40,713 bases of DNA from Parcubacteria group bacterium GW2011_GWA2_47_26 (GCA_001001705.1 LCOG01000005.1:1-40713), one strand, 5' to 3'. Numbered from the stretch's first letter, positions 25,102 to 32,784 are shown. The notes: generated by a model not told the origin, from the sequence alone. Made by a program: numbers and translations.

Positions 25102-25659
25102 TTAACGTTTGCCAAGGATCTTCAGGGCGGCCTTGATTTTTTCTTCGGTTGTTTCGGCGGCGCTTAGGTGTTGAAGCGCTGCACTGGCCTCACGTTGCGA
25201 ATATCCCAGCCTTTTTAATACATCAATAGCTTCTTCTGTGGATTGCGAGTTTATATCTAGCGACTCGGAGAGAATGCCTTTAAGTTCCAGTACGATTTTT
25301 TGCGAGGTTTTTTTGCCTACGCCGGATATAGAGGCAAGCAGTCCGGCATCACCTTTGGAAATTGCCTCGCGGACGCGATCGGCGCCCAGGGATAAAACAT
25401 TTAAAGCCATGCGCGGGCCGACGCCCGAGACTTTAATAAGCTCTCTAAATAATAAGAGCTCGTTGTGACTTAAAAATCCATAGAGCTCGCGTGCATTTTC
25501 GCGCAGGTATTCGTGGGTAAAAAATTCTTGTTCCTCTTCAAGGTTGATTTTTTCGAGCGCTGGGGCGGGGACAAACACCTCGTAGCCGATGTTATCAATT
25601 ACAACTACAAGATTATCTTTATTTTTTAATTTAACTTGACCATGGAGATAGCTGATCAT
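25102..25659 (-). CDS. ruvA: Holliday junction branch migration protein RuvA
   Basis: The 185-residue protein is slightly short for RuvA. The N-terminal OB fold starts MISYLHGQVKLKNKDNLVVV with VGYEVFVP-type NIGYEVFVPAPAL. The helix-hairpin-helix pairs are visible in FRELIKVSGVGPRMALNVLS and LLASISGVGKKTSQKIVLEL. The C-terminal domain III (about 138-185) contains AIDVLKRLGYSQREASAAL and contacts RuvB. RuvA tetramers bind four-way junctions and load the RuvB motor. No ruvB or ruvC is adjacent. TGTTATACT (25741-25749, minus) about 80 bases upstream may be the promoter. Confidence 0.97.
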   Translation of the reverse strand: MISYLHGQVKLKNKDNLVVVIDNIGYEVFVPAPALEKINLEEEQEFFTHEYLRENARELYGFLSHNELLLFRELIKVSGVGPRMALNVLSLGADRVREAISKGDAGLLASISGVGKKTSQKIVLELKGILSESLDINSQSTEEAIDVLKRLGYSQREASAALQHLSAAETTEEKIKAALKILGKR

Positions 25660-25740
25660 AACCTAGTTCCTATTAAAATAATTGCAGCGCGGGGGCTTGT
25701 CCTCCGCCCGTCTTGAGCGTGCCTATTTTAGGTTACGTAT

Positions 25741-25749
25741 AGTATAACA
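25741..25749 (-). promoter_or_regulatory. Possible extended -10 for the ruvA transcript
   Basis: TGTTATACT read leftwards, with no clear -35. It is the same form as the element upstream of the isomerase gene, and lies only 12 bases from the divergent galU -10. Confidence 0.35.
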
Positions 25750-25760
25750 CAGGCGAGTTG

Positions 25761-25769
25761 TGGTATAAT
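25761..25769 (+). promoter_or_regulatory. Extended -10 promoter of galU
   Basis: TGGTATAAT is a consensus -10 with the TGn extension. The ATG lies 8 bases after it, so the transcript would begin within one or two bases of the start codon. Confidence 0.6.
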
Positions 25770-25777
25770 AGGCCACT

Positions 25778-26650
25778 ATGCAGAAAATCCGTAAAGCGAT
25801 TATTCCGGTAGCCGGGCTGGGCACGCGTTTTTTGCCCGCGGCAAAAGCCCAGCCTAAAGAAATGCTTGCGGTTGTTGATAAACCCATTATTCAATATATT
25901 GTGGAGGAAGCGGTCGCGGCTGGCATTGAGGAGATTATTTTTGTGACTTCGGTGGGGAAGAGGGCCATTGAGGATCATTTTGATCGCAACTTTGAGTTGG
26001 AGTATCGGCTGGAACAAAGGAAAAAATTTAAAGAACTAGAGGTGATCTCGCGGATTGGGAAGTTGGCTAAGTTTGCTTTTGTGCGCCAAGCCAAGCCAGC
26101 GGGGGATGGGCACGCGATTCTATCAGCCGCTCCTTTTATTGAGGGGCATGATCCAGTAGCGGTGTTGTTTGGCGATGATATTGTCATGGGCAAGAAGCCG
26201 GCGCTTAAGGAGTTGATAGAGGTCTACAATCGTTATGAAGATCCGGTCATTGCGCTTAAACAAGTGCCGCGCGAGGAGGTTTCACGCTTTGGGGTGATTG
26301 GTGGCAAAAAGATCAATAAATCAGTTTGGGAAATTCGTGAATTTATAGAAAAGCCTGCGGTTAAAGAGGCTCCGTCTAATTTAGTGGTGGTGGGGCGCTA
26401 TATTTTAACCCCGGAGATTTTTAAGATTTTGAACACTGTCAAGCCGAGCAAGGACGGAGAAATTCGCATTGCCAATGCTTTGGAAGAATTTGTGCGGAGC
26501 GGGCGTTCGCTTTATGGGGCGGTGTTGGCTGGTCGGTGGTATGAATGCGGAAGCAAGCTTGGGTTTTTAACGGCGCAGGTGGAAATTGGGCTTCAACATC
26601 CAGAGATCAGCGAGGCGTTTCGAGAATATCTAAAACATTTGGAATTATGA
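25778..26650 (+). CDS. galU: UTP--glucose-1-phosphate uridylyltransferase
   Basis: A 290-residue protein of standard length. The nucleotide-binding signature IPVAGLGTRFLPAAKAQPKE is followed by DKPIIQYIVEEAVAAGIEEI, AKPAGDGHAILSAAPFI and the metal-binding region VLFGDDIVMG. EFIEKPAVKEAPSNLVVVGR and YECGSKLGFLTA complete the family pattern. It makes UDP-glucose, the donor for many surface glycans, and fits the glycosyltransferases in this window. No ribosome binding site is visible, consistent with a leaderless transcript. Confidence 0.97.
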   Translation: MQKIRKAIIPVAGLGTRFLPAAKAQPKEMLAVVDKPIIQYIVEEAVAAGIEEIIFVTSVGKRAIEDHFDRNFELEYRLEQRKKFKELEVISRIGKLAKFAFVRQAKPAGDGHAILSAAPFIEGHDPVAVLFGDDIVMGKKPALKELIEVYNRYEDPVIALKQVPREEVSRFGVIGGKKINKSVWEIREFIEKPAVKEAPSNLVVVGRYILTPEIFKILNTVKPSKDGEIRIANALEEFVRSGRSLYGAVLAGRWYECGSKLGFLTAQVEIGLQHPEISEAFREYLKHLEL

Positions 26651-26662
26651 ATTTATCCCATT

Positions 26663-26752
26663 GTCATTCTGAGGCCAAAGGCCGAAGAATCTCGCGCGAA
26701 TGCGCGGTTTCGCCCATGCGGGCGGGATCCTTCTCGTTGCGCTCAGGATGAC
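26663..26752 (+). repeat. R1 palindromic repeat between galU and the solute-binding gene
   Basis: Starts GTCATTCTGAGGCCAAAGGC, passes GAAGAATCTCGCGCG and returns with GCGGGATCCTTC to CAGGATGAC. It fills the intergenic space and ends 8 bases before the next start. Confidence 0.85.
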
Positions 26753-26760
26753 ATTTTGCT

Positions 26761-28173
26761 ATGCAAAAAAAGATTACAACTAAGATCGCTTTGCTAATCA
26801 GTATAGTCCTGATGCTTAGTCTCACGGGTATTCAATGCACTCGCGGCATTTCCCGGGAAGTTGCGGAAGCCACGCGGCCGGTAACTTTGAATTGGTGGCG
26901 CACTTTTGACGACGAAGAAGCGGTACGGCCGATTATGGAGGCTTATCGCATTTTGCATCCGAATGTAAATATTGTCTATCGCAAACTGCGCTTTGAAGAT
27001 TATGAGCGCGAACTTTTAAACGCTTTGGCGGAAGATCGCGGGCCGGATATTTTTTCTATCCATAATACTTGGATGCGGGAGTGGCAACCTAAGCTTGCTC
27101 ATTTGCCGCCGATTCTTGCCATACCTTTTCAAGAAGTTAAGGGCGGCTTGCGCAAGGAAGTTGTTGCTACTTTGCGGCGCAATCCGACTTTGACTTTGCG
27201 CCAGTTGCAAACCAATTTTACAGACGTAGTGGCCTCGGATGTGGTAATTGCCGAGCGTGATCCGCAAACTGGTCAGCCTGTTGATAAAATTTATGGCTTG
27301 CCATTGGCCTTGGATACTTTGGCTTTGTATTATAATCGCGATTTAACTAATCTGTCCGGTATTCCCGAGCCGCCAGAAAACTGGGGTGAGCTGCAAAATG
27401 CCGTCAAAAGAATTACTAAGATCGATCAAGAAGGAAAAATTATTTTGTCCGGGGCGGCTTTGGGCGCCAGCCATAATGTGGAGCGCGCCGCGGATATTCT
27501 CGCGCTTTTAATGATGCAAAATGGCGCGGATATGATTGATCTTGCGGGCAATGTCGCTTTTGACCGTATTCCGCAAGCCTTGCGGGACAGGCCAATTCCG
27601 CCAGGAGAAGACGCTTTGGTTTTTTACACGGATTTTGCTAATCCGCTTAAAGAAGTTTATACATGGAACGAAACTATGCCGCAAAGTTTAGAGGCTTTTA
27701 CCCAGGGCAAGACTGCTTTTATGCTAGGCTATTCATACCATTTACCGCAAATTCGGGCGCGTTCTCCGCGGCTTAACCTGGGCATTGCGCCCGCTCCGCA
27801 AATTGAAGGCAATCCCGAGGTAAATTTCGCCAATTACTGGGTGGAAGCGGTTTCTAAAAAGAGCAGTAACCAGCATTGGGCCTGGGATTTTATCCAGTTT
27901 GCGACTAAAGCTGACCAAGTTACAAAATATTTGAACGCGGCGAAGAAACCGACAGCTTTGCGGGCTTTGGTAACTTCTCAACTGGAGGATTTGGATATTG
28001 GAACTTTTGCCAGCCAAGTTTTGACGGCGAAGAGTTGGTATAAGGGGAAGGATTCGGTTGCGGCGGAGGCGGCGTTTAGAGAAATGATTGAGGCGGTTTT
28101 AACCCAAGCAGTTGAAGAGCCGCGGGAGGCGCTTACGCTCACGGCGCAGAAGGTTAATCAGACGTTGAGGTGA
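26761..28173 (+). CDS. ABC-type extracellular sugar-binding protein
   Basis: The 470-residue protein has an N-terminal signal (LALLISIVLMLSLTGIQC-like), with a Cys at about 27 that may be lipidated although the lipobox is imperfect. The type-1 solute-binding fold is recognisable from VTLNWWRTFDDEEAVRPIME, GPDIFSIHNTWMREWQP, YGLPLALDTLALYYNRDL and FTQGKTAFMLGYSYHLP. Such proteins deliver sugars to an ABC importer, but no permease or ATPase genes are nearby. It may be a stand-alone scavenging or cell-contact protein. Start is 8 bases after an R1 repeat, without a clear ribosome binding site. Confidence 0.88.
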   Translation: MQKKITTKIALLISIVLMLSLTGIQCTRGISREVAEATRPVTLNWWRTFDDEEAVRPIMEAYRILHPNVNIVYRKLRFEDYERELLNALAEDRGPDIFSIHNTWMREWQPKLAHLPPILAIPFQEVKGGLRKEVVATLRRNPTLTLRQLQTNFTDVVASDVVIAERDPQTGQPVDKIYGLPLALDTLALYYNRDLTNLSGIPEPPENWGELQNAVKRITKIDQEGKIILSGAALGASHNVERAADILALLMMQNGADMIDLAGNVAFDRIPQALRDRPIPPGEDALVFYTDFANPLKEVYTWNETMPQSLEAFTQGKTAFMLGYSYHLPQIRARSPRLNLGIAPAPQIEGNPEVNFANYWVEAVSKKSSNQHWAWDFIQFATKADQVTKYLNAAKKPTALRALVTSQLEDLDIGTFASQVLTAKSWYKGKDSVAAEAAFREMIEAVLTQAVEEPREALTLTAQKVNQTLR

Positions 28174-28194
28174 GAATTTAGAAAACAAAATTTT

Positions 28195-28713
28195 CCCCTC
28201 TTAGGTAAGAGGGGATTAAGGGGAGTTATAACATGACTTTTCTCTACAACAATTTAGTCCTTAAAGATAAGCGGCGAGTATTGCGCAGAAATCAGACAGA
28301 CGCCGAGAGGAGACTGTGGGGCCAGTTGCGTAACAAAAAATTAGAAGGTTTGAAGTTTTTTCGTCAATATAGTGTTGGGCCATATATTCTTGATTTCTAC
28401 TGTCCGGCGCAGAAACTTGCCATTGAAATTGATGGAGGACAGCATGCTGAAGCGGTACAACAACAATCTGACGAGCATCGTTCCAAATATCTTGCTATGC
28501 AGGAAATTCGCGTGCTAAGATTTTGGAATAACGAGGTGTTACAAAATCTTGAGGGTGTGTGGACTAAGGGGACTGTTACCAAATACCATTTCTACTGCAA
28601 GGTAAGAATTTTGGCTGCGACTTTGCGAAACATTCTCAACATATACGCCGTATATGCTTCAAATGTTTCACTTCGTCTCGAAGTAAAAAGGGGGGGTTAC
28701 AGGGGAGGAGTTA
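28195..28713 (+). mobile_element. DUF559 nuclease gene bracketed by R2 repeat arms
   Basis: Left arm 28195-28232 has CCCCTCTTAGGTAAGAGGGG followed by ATTAAGGGGAGTTATAAC. Right side 28688-28713 has GGGGGGGTTACAGGGGAGGA followed by GTTAT, a degraded copy. The nuclease coding part lies between. The right boundary is immediately before the signal peptide of a pilin, so the unit seems to have landed at the 5' end of a pilin gene. Confidence 0.6.
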
Positions 28714-29408
28714 TCGCCGTTGCATTTTTGCTTTTTAGTTTTGCATTTTTCATTACGCCGGTGGCGCAGGCACAACTCTTACCGACGCCGGGATCCAGTT
28801 GCGGAGATAACACAGTATGCAGGCAGACTATTTGTCCCCAATCGAGGATTTGTAATCAGCAAGGACGGTGTATCGCGGGTAATAATTCTGCTACCGCTGC
28901 GCCGGAAGGTCAAAATATTCCTTGCAACTATACTTTGGAGGATTTAATTGGCGTAGGAGTGCGGATGGCTACTTTAATTTTTGGCATCACCGGGTCACTG
29001 GCTCTGCTTTTCTTTGTTTATGGGGGATTTAAGATGCTGACTGCGGCGGGCAATCCCGAGCATGTGCAAGAGGGGAGGAAAATTTTGACAGGGGCGGTTA
29101 TTGGAGTTATCATTATTTTAGGCGCAGGATTGATTGTGCAGTTTGTGGGGAGGCTGGTTTTACCGTCTACTTCAATTACGTCAGGGCTTCAAATTACTGT
29201 TGGTCAAGCCTGCGGTTCAGGAAATGGGGCACAACAATGCGAAATAGGCACAGTGTGCAATGATGGCGTATGCAAAACAATATGTGAGATTAGGAAAAGC
29301 GGCGAAGGGTATTGGTGTCAGGAAGCGCTTGTGGGATTGCAATGTGTGAATAATTTATGTCCAGGCGGCGCGAGTTTTAAGTGTTGCCGGTTACAGACTC
29401 CACAATAG
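28233..29408 (+). CDS. DUF559 endonuclease domain fused in frame to a T4SS-type pilin
   Basis: This 391-residue reading frame joins two unrelated proteins. Residues 1-112 are a DUF559/VSR-like PD-(D/E)XK nuclease: LRRNQTDAERRLWGQLRNKK, KFFRQYSVGPYILDFYCP and LAIEIDGGQHAE. About 40 residues of repeat-derived sequence follow. Then a secretory signal (VIAVAFLLFSFAFFITPVAQ, cleavage near AQAQ, about 174) begins a pilin with a Cys-rich segment, CGDNTVCRQTICPQSRICNQ, two membrane helices around FVYGGFKMLTAAGNPEHVQE, and a second Cys-rich tail ending FKCCRL. Family knowledge says the pilin should be secreted, which a nuclease at its N-terminus would block. I therefore infer an insertion, with internal initiation or loss of pilin expression. 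No good internal ATG is present. Confidence 0.7.
   Translation: MTFLYNNLVLKDKRRVLRRNQTDAERRLWGQLRNKKLEGLKFFRQYSVGPYILDFYCPAQKLAIEIDGGQHAEAVQQQSDEHRSKYLAMQEIRVLRFWNNEVLQNLEGVWTKGTVTKYHFYCKVRILAATLRNILNIYAVYASNVSLRLEVKRGGYRGGVIAVAFLLFSFAFFITPVAQAQLLPTPGSSCGDNTVCRQTICPQSRICNQQGRCIAGNNSATAAPEGQNIPCNYTLEDLIGVGVRMATLIFGITGSLALLFFVYGGFKMLTAAGNPEHVQEGRKILTGAVIGVIIILGAGLIVQFVGRLVLPSTSITSGLQITVGQACGSGNGAQQCEIGTVCNDGVCKTICEIRKSGEGYWCQEALVGLQCVNNLCPGGASFKCCRLQTPQ
28627..28669. repeat. R7 palindrome, copy 1
   Basis: GAAACATT (28627-28634) pairs with AATGTTTC (28662-28669), and the centre ATATACGCCGTATAT is itself palindromic. A relative at 38105-38145 shares the flanking CTTTGC and the CGTATATGCYTCAAA core. 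It lies in the linker of the nuclease-pilin fusion. Confidence 0.7.
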
Positions 29409-29424
29409 GCGACTTTGAAGAATT

Positions 29425-29865
29425 ATGAATCAGGAATTAGGAACTAAGAAAAAAGAGAACACTTCTAAGTTTTGTAAAGCAAAATTAGAGGCGTTCTCTT
29501 TTTTCTTGTTGTTTATATTTTTAGTTTTTACAATCTTTTCCTTCTGGTCTTCTGTAGCCTATGCCGCGCCTGCGCCTGCCGCGTCCCAGCCGGTTTCTCT
29601 TCCCAACCCTTTGGGTATTTCTAGTCCGCAAGTGTTGCTTGGCCGGGCGGCAAAAGCTTTGACCGGCATTTCGGGAAGTCTTGCTTTAGTAATGTTTATT
29701 TACGGAGGTTTGACTTGGTTGACAGCCGGGGGAAGTCCTGAAAGAATAAAGAAGGGCAAGGATATTTTGGTTTGGGCGGTTATAGGGCTGGCCATTATGT
29801 TTTCCGCGTATATTGTGGTCCGGTATGTTTTGACCGCGTTGACGCGGGGAGTGGTCAATCCTTAA
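29425..29865 (+). CDS. T4SS-type pilin-like protein (array member 2)
   Basis: A 146-residue protein. Signal region about 24-50 with cleavage near AYAA, then a Pro-rich linker, helix one (ISGSLALVMFIYGGLTWLTA), the family hairpin GGSPERIKKGKDIL and helix two (AVIGLAIMFSAYIVVRYVLT). The Y-G-G-x-x-W-x-T-A-G-G motif matches the CPR T4SS pilin family. Residues about 8-26 (KKENTSKFCKAKLEAFSFF) come from a palindromic R3 repeat inside the signal-peptide region. It follows the fusion gene after 16 bases. Confidence 0.85.
   Translation: MNQELGTKKKENTSKFCKAKLEAFSFFLLFIFLVFTIFSFWSSVAYAAPAPAASQPVSLPNPLGISSPQVLLGRAAKALTGISGSLALVMFIYGGLTWLTAGGSPERIKKGKDILVWAVIGLAIMFSAYIVVRYVLTALTRGVVNP
29446..29507. repeat. 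R3 palindrome, copy 1, in a pilin signal-peptide region
   Basis: A near-perfect hairpin: AAGAAAAAAGAGAACACTTC...GAGGCGTTCTCTTTTTTCTT with apex TTTTGTAAAGCAAAA. The A-run/T-run ends give it terminator character on both strands, yet it is coding here. Other copies are at 31763-31818 and 40181-40236. Confidence 0.9.
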
Positions 29866-29906
29866 TTAGACTACGAACTAAGGGCACGTTTCTATTTTAT
29901 AATTAT

Positions 29907-30596
29907 ATGTCCGAGGTAAGTAATAAAGAAATATTAGAAGAAGTCAAGAGTCTGTCAAAGACGGTCCAAGGGCTTGCCGAGAAAACGAACGGGCTTTCGG
30001 AAACAATCCAGGCGCTTTCGGGAAAAACCCAGGCGCATTCGGAAACAATCCAGGCGCTTTCGGGAAAAACCGAGACGCATTCGGAAACAATCCAGGCGCT
30101 TTCGGGAAAAACCCAGGCGCATTCGGAAACAATCCAGGCGCTTTCGGGAAAAACCGAGATGCTTTCAGAAACAGTCCATGGGCTTTCGGAAAAACACGAG
30201 ATGCTTTCAGAGACAACTCATAATCTCTCGGAAGCAATCCAAGCGCTGGCGAGCCACATGGATAAGCGGTTTGATCAGGTGGATGAGCGCTTCAAAGGAG
30301 TAGATCAGCGTTTTGAGCACATGGACGAACGCATCAATTTGCGTTTTGATCAATTGGAACGGACGCTGGAAGAACGCATTACGGACCTGCGCAAAGACAT
30401 TACTCTTCAATTTGAGGGTGTTTATAAACGGCTTGATTTGGCCAACGAACGCATTGATAAGCTCTATATTGCGGTGGATGGTTTTATTGTGCTGCACAAA
30501 AAACTGGAACAGGAATTTGTAATGCTACAATCCAAGTATGAGCGTCTTGAACAGCGTATTTCCAAATTAGAAACTCAATTTGCCATGGGGGTATAA
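29907..30596 (+). CDS. Coiled-coil protein with 14-residue tandem repeats
   Basis: From ATG 29907 the protein is 229 residues; an upstream extension would run back into the pilin gene. No signal peptide. Residues about 31-115 are 14-residue repeats of the form SETIQALSGKTQAH, two heptads each, with hydrophobic a/d positions, so a long parallel coiled coil is expected. The second half, MDKRFDQVDERFKGVDQRFE and DERINLRFDQLERTLEERIT, is also heptad-rich and resembles DUF1640/phage-fibre-like coils. A short C-terminal coil ends the protein. Function unknown; it may be a scaffold for the surrounding secretion or pilus genes. The DNA repeat is 42 bp. Confidence 0.75.
   Translation: MSEVSNKEILEEVKSLSKTVQGLAEKTNGLSETIQALSGKTQAHSETIQALSGKTETHSETIQALSGKTQAHSETIQALSGKTEMLSETVHGLSEKHEMLSETTHNLSEAIQALASHMDKRFDQVDERFKGVDQRFEHMDERINLRFDQLERTLEERITDLRKDITLQFEGVYKRLDLANERIDKLYIAVDGFIVLHKKLEQEFVMLQSKYERLEQRISKLETQFAMGV
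29999..30250 (+). repeat. 42-bp tandem repeats (about six units)
   Basis: Four nearly identical units start GGAAACAATCCAGGCGCTTT at 29999, 30041, 30083 and 30125, followed by two diverged units. Units 1 and 3 are almost identical, as are 2 and the first part of 4, suggesting an 84-bp duplication. Copy number should be prone to change, always in frame. Confidence 0.9.
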
Positions 30597-30703
30597 ATTA
30601 TGAATCAGGAATCACAAATCAAGGAAAATAGATCTGCTAACACAATTTGTTTGCATTCACATGAGGCCGCGCGACGAATTTACAAATTCATGTTGCCAAA
30701 GTT
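30597..30703. other. Intergenic stretch without a visible gene
   Basis: Starts with GAATCAGGAATCA heptamer-like units, then AT-rich sequence with a weak hairpin (ACAATTTGT and similar pieces). I see no gene; it leads into the promoter at 30704. Confidence 0.5.
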
Positions 30704-30732
30704 TTGACTGCGGCATTTGTTAGGGTTATACT
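30704..30732 (+). promoter_or_regulatory. Promoter within the pilin array
   Basis: TTGACT (30704-30709), 17 bases, TATACT (30727-30732). This is the best sigma-70-type promoter in the array. It would give a leader of about 110 bases before the pilin gene at 30849, which has a strong AAAGGGGGTG ribosome binding site. Confidence 0.7.
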
Positions 30733-30848
30733 TGAATACTGAACTAAGTAAGAGTGCAAAAATGATAATCACTAGAAGGAATGAGGGGTAGTCCATAATT
30801 CCTTATTTATGATTCCTGATTCCTTCATATGAAAGGGGGTGAGATGAG

Positions 30849-31214
30849 ATGACTAAAAAAACACTAGGGAAGATTGTGGCTCTAGCAATGTGGGCTTTGC
30901 CAGCAATGGCTTTGGCGCAAGGGTTGAATCTTGGTATAGATTACGGGACGCTTACAGGCCTGGGAACCCGCGATGTCCGCGCGACAATTGCTTCTATAAT
31001 CAACGTGGCCTTGGGGCTTTTGGGTATTGTCGCAGTGGTCATCATCCTCGCAGGGGGTTTTCGCTGGATGACGGCCGGAGGCAATGAAGAGAACGTGGAA
31101 AAGGCAAAGAAGTTGATTATTGCCGGGGTGATTGGTTTGGCAATTATTCTTTCAGCTTACGCCATTGCCAGGTTCGTAGTAACCAGTTTGCAGACCGCAA
31201 CAGTAGGTACATAG
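30849..31214 (+). CDS. T4SS-type pilin-like protein (array member 3)
   Basis: A 121-residue protein in the cleanest form of the family. AAAGGGGGTG at 30831-30840 is a good ribosome binding site. Signal peptide ends near MALAQG (about 24). GLLGIVAVVIILAGGFRWMT is helix one, AGGNEENVEKAKKLI the charged hairpin, and GVIGLAIILSAYAIARFVVT helix two. It has no repeat insert and its own promoter, so it may be the main expressed subunit; that is inference. Confidence 0.88.
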   Translation: MTKKTLGKIVALAMWALPAMALAQGLNLGIDYGTLTGLGTRDVRATIASIINVALGLLGIVAVVIILAGGFRWMTAGGNEENVEKAKKLIIAGVIGLAIILSAYAIARFVVTSLQTATVGT

Positions 31215-31238
31215 CATTTATAGAGTAACCTCCGCTCA

Positions 31239-31291
31239 TGTAGCGGAGGCCTTTAGGCCTCCATTGTGGCGACCTAAAGGTCGCCGCTACA
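31239..31291. repeat. R4 palindrome, copy 1
   Basis: TGTAGCGGAGGCCTTTAGGC...GCCGCTACA: two small hairpins (GGCCTTTAGGCC and GCGACCTAAAGGTCGC) inside complementary TGTAGCGG/CCGCTACA ends. The second copy is at 34162-34213. Intergenic here. Confidence 0.85.
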
Positions 31292-31323
31292 TAATTGAAT
31301 CTAGAATCTTGAGTTTGGAAATT

Positions 31324-31719
31324 ATGGGGATTGATTTAACAACATCTACGCAAGATCAAAATAGCAATCGCGAGCCAACAAATCGCGAGATTTTAGAGGC
31401 CGTGAAAGAGCTGGGTACTCGTTTTGGTCGTCTTGAAACTGAAAATCGCGAGATTTTGGAAACGATGAACGAATTCGCCACGAATGTTGAGGGTGAGATG
31501 GGCAATCTTAAAGCCGAGATGGGCAGGGTAAAAGTTGAGATTTTAGACGGCATTGATGAAAAATTGGGGAATCTCAAGGGTGATCTTGTAGTTTTGACGC
31601 GCAAAGAAGATCGCAAAATAGTGCGGTTGGTGGAAATTTTGCGGGACAAAAATATCCTGGCCCAAGAGGAAGCAAAGCAAATTCTTGGCATGGAGCCTTT
31701 TCCACAATTATTAATTTAA
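31324..31719 (+). CDS. Small coiled-coil protein
   Basis: From ATG 31324 the protein is 131 residues; the in-frame extension upstream would be encoded by the R4 palindrome. Heptad-type helices dominate: REILEAVKELGTRFGRLETE, ILETMNEFATNVEGEMGNL and VKVEILDGIDEKLGNLKGDL. The C-terminal part (RKIVRLVEILRDKNILAQEE) looks like a small helical domain. There is no signal peptide or membrane segment. Weakly similar in style to the larger coiled-coil protein upstream. Its role in the pilin array is unknown. Confidence 0.65.
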   Translation: MGIDLTTSTQDQNSNREPTNREILEAVKELGTRFGRLETENREILETMNEFATNVEGEMGNLKAEMGRVKVEILDGIDEKLGNLKGDLVVLTRKEDRKIVRLVEILRDKNILAQEEAKQILGMEPFPQLLI

Positions 31720-31723
31720 TTAT

Positions 31724-32221
31724 ATGCTTTCCAAGCTCAAAAATTTCGCATCTTACATTTTTAAAAAAGAGAACACTTCTAAGTTTTGCAAAGCAAAATT
31801 AGAGGCGTTATCTTTTTTCTTTTTCGTATTGTTTCTTTTTCCGTTTGCCGCCGGGGCGGCTGGGGAAGGGGTCGAGACTGGTTTTGGACTGGAAACGACC
31901 GCGACTACAGCGGGGCTGAAACACGGGACAGCGCAAACATTAGGTCCCGCAGGACTCATTGGCTCCATTGTGGGTTATGCGTTGGCCATGGTTGGGGTGA
32001 TATTTTTTGTGCTTATGGTTTATGGGGGATTTTTATGGATGACCGCGCGGGGAAAAGAGGAGCAAATTAAAAAGGCCAAAGATTTGCTGGAGTCGGCAAT
32101 AATTGGGATCGTCATCGTGTTTATCTCGTATGTGGTCACGAGGTTTGTGGTGGGAAGATTGGTTAGTGTGGCTGTCCCTACCCCTACCCCTACCCCTACC
32201 CCCCCCCCTCTCCCCTCTTAG
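31724..32221 (+). CDS. T4SS-type pilin-like protein (array member 4) with PT-repeat tail
   Basis: A 165-residue protein. Residues 14-32 (KKENTSKFCKAKLEALSFF) again come from an R3 palindrome lying immediately before the signal-peptide core FFVLFLFPFAAGAAG. Helix one VGVIFFVLMVYGGFLWMTA, hairpin RGKEEQIKKAKDLL and helix two IIGIVIVFISYVVTRFVV follow. The protein ends PTPTPTPTPPPLPS, encoded by a CTACCC-type hexanucleotide repeat (32178-32207). Start is 4 bases after the previous stop. Confidence 0.83.
   Translation: MLSKLKNFASYIFKKENTSKFCKAKLEALSFFFFVLFLFPFAAGAAGEGVETGFGLETTATTAGLKHGTAQTLGPAGLIGSIVGYALAMVGVIFFVLMVYGGFLWMTARGKEEQIKKAKDLLESAIIGIVIVFISYVVTRFVVGRLVSVAVPTPTPTPTPPPLPS
31763..31818. 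repeat. R3 palindrome, copy 2, in a pilin signal-peptide region
   Basis: AAAAAAGAGAACACTTCTAA...TTAGAGGCGTTATCTTTTTT around apex GTTTTGCAAAGCAAAA. One base interrupts the otherwise complementary arm. The reading frame is the same as in copy 1. Confidence 0.9.
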
Positions 32222-32261
32222 CACATGATCATGAGCCTTGTCTATATCTCGTTGTTATAAG

Positions 32262-32765
32262 ATGTTAATGCGCTGTATGTTTAAATATCAGGGGTTTAAG
32301 GCTAGAACACAGAGCCTATTGCAATTGCTAGTCATGGGAATTTTGCTAGTTTCTCCGCTTCTCGTAGCGCATGCTACTAATGTTATGGCGACGGAGTCGC
32401 TGACTAGTGAGACAGCTGCGATTGATAGCCAAAGGCGCGGGATAGGGGCGGTAGAGACTATTTTGGATATTAGTGGAGGGTTTGCGGGGTTTCCTACCCC
32501 TACCCCAGGACAGCAACCCGAGGTGGTGATCGGCCGGATTGTCCAAAGTTTGATTTTAGTGATCGGGGTGATTTTTGGATTGCTGGTCATTTATGGGGGG
32601 TATTTGTGGATGATTGCGCGGGGGAGTGAGGAACTGGTAAAAAAAGCCAAAGGGATTTTGGAGACGGCGGTTATCGGGATTATTTTAGTGGTTGGCGCTT
32701 ACGCGATTACGAGCTTTGTGGTGGAACGCGTGATTAGCGCGGCGTATCCGGCGCCAGGCAACTAG
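32262..32765 (+). CDS. T4SS-type pilin-like protein (array member 5)
   Basis: From ATG 32262 the protein is 167 residues; the start is uncertain because no ribosome binding site stands out and MLMR and MFKY are both possible. Signal region LLQLLVMGILLVSPLLVAHA (about 20-39). A linker with FPTPTPGQQP precedes helix one (LVIGVIFGLLVIYGGYLWMI), the hairpin ARGSEELVKKAKGIL and helix two (VIGIILVVGAYAITSFVVER). Same family as its neighbours; the short PT linker echoes the tail of member 4. Confidence 0.82.
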   Translation: MLMRCMFKYQGFKARTQSLLQLLVMGILLVSPLLVAHATNVMATESLTSETAAIDSQRRGIGAVETILDISGGFAGFPTPTPGQQPEVVIGRIVQSLILVIGVIFGLLVIYGGYLWMIARGSEELVKKAKGILETAVIGIILVVGAYAITSFVVERVISAAYPAPGN

Positions 32766-32784
32766 TAGGGGCCGTGATTGATAT

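Noticed and set aside
28233-28582. DUF559 gene as a very-short-patch repair enzyme (Vsr)
   Set aside because: It lacks the Vsr zinc site and the usual methyltransferase partner; its repeat flanks and DUF559 motifs fit better.
29944-30303. Repetitive open frames on both strands across the 42-bp repeats
   Set aside because: They arise because 42 is divisible by three, so every frame repeats; only the frame of the coiled-coil protein continues with a non-repetitive, heptad-rich half.
32178-32207. PT-repeat tail of pilin 4 as a sequencing artefact
   Set aside because: The frame stays open to a stop after the repeat and a similar PTPTP linker occurs in the next pilin, so it is probably genuine.
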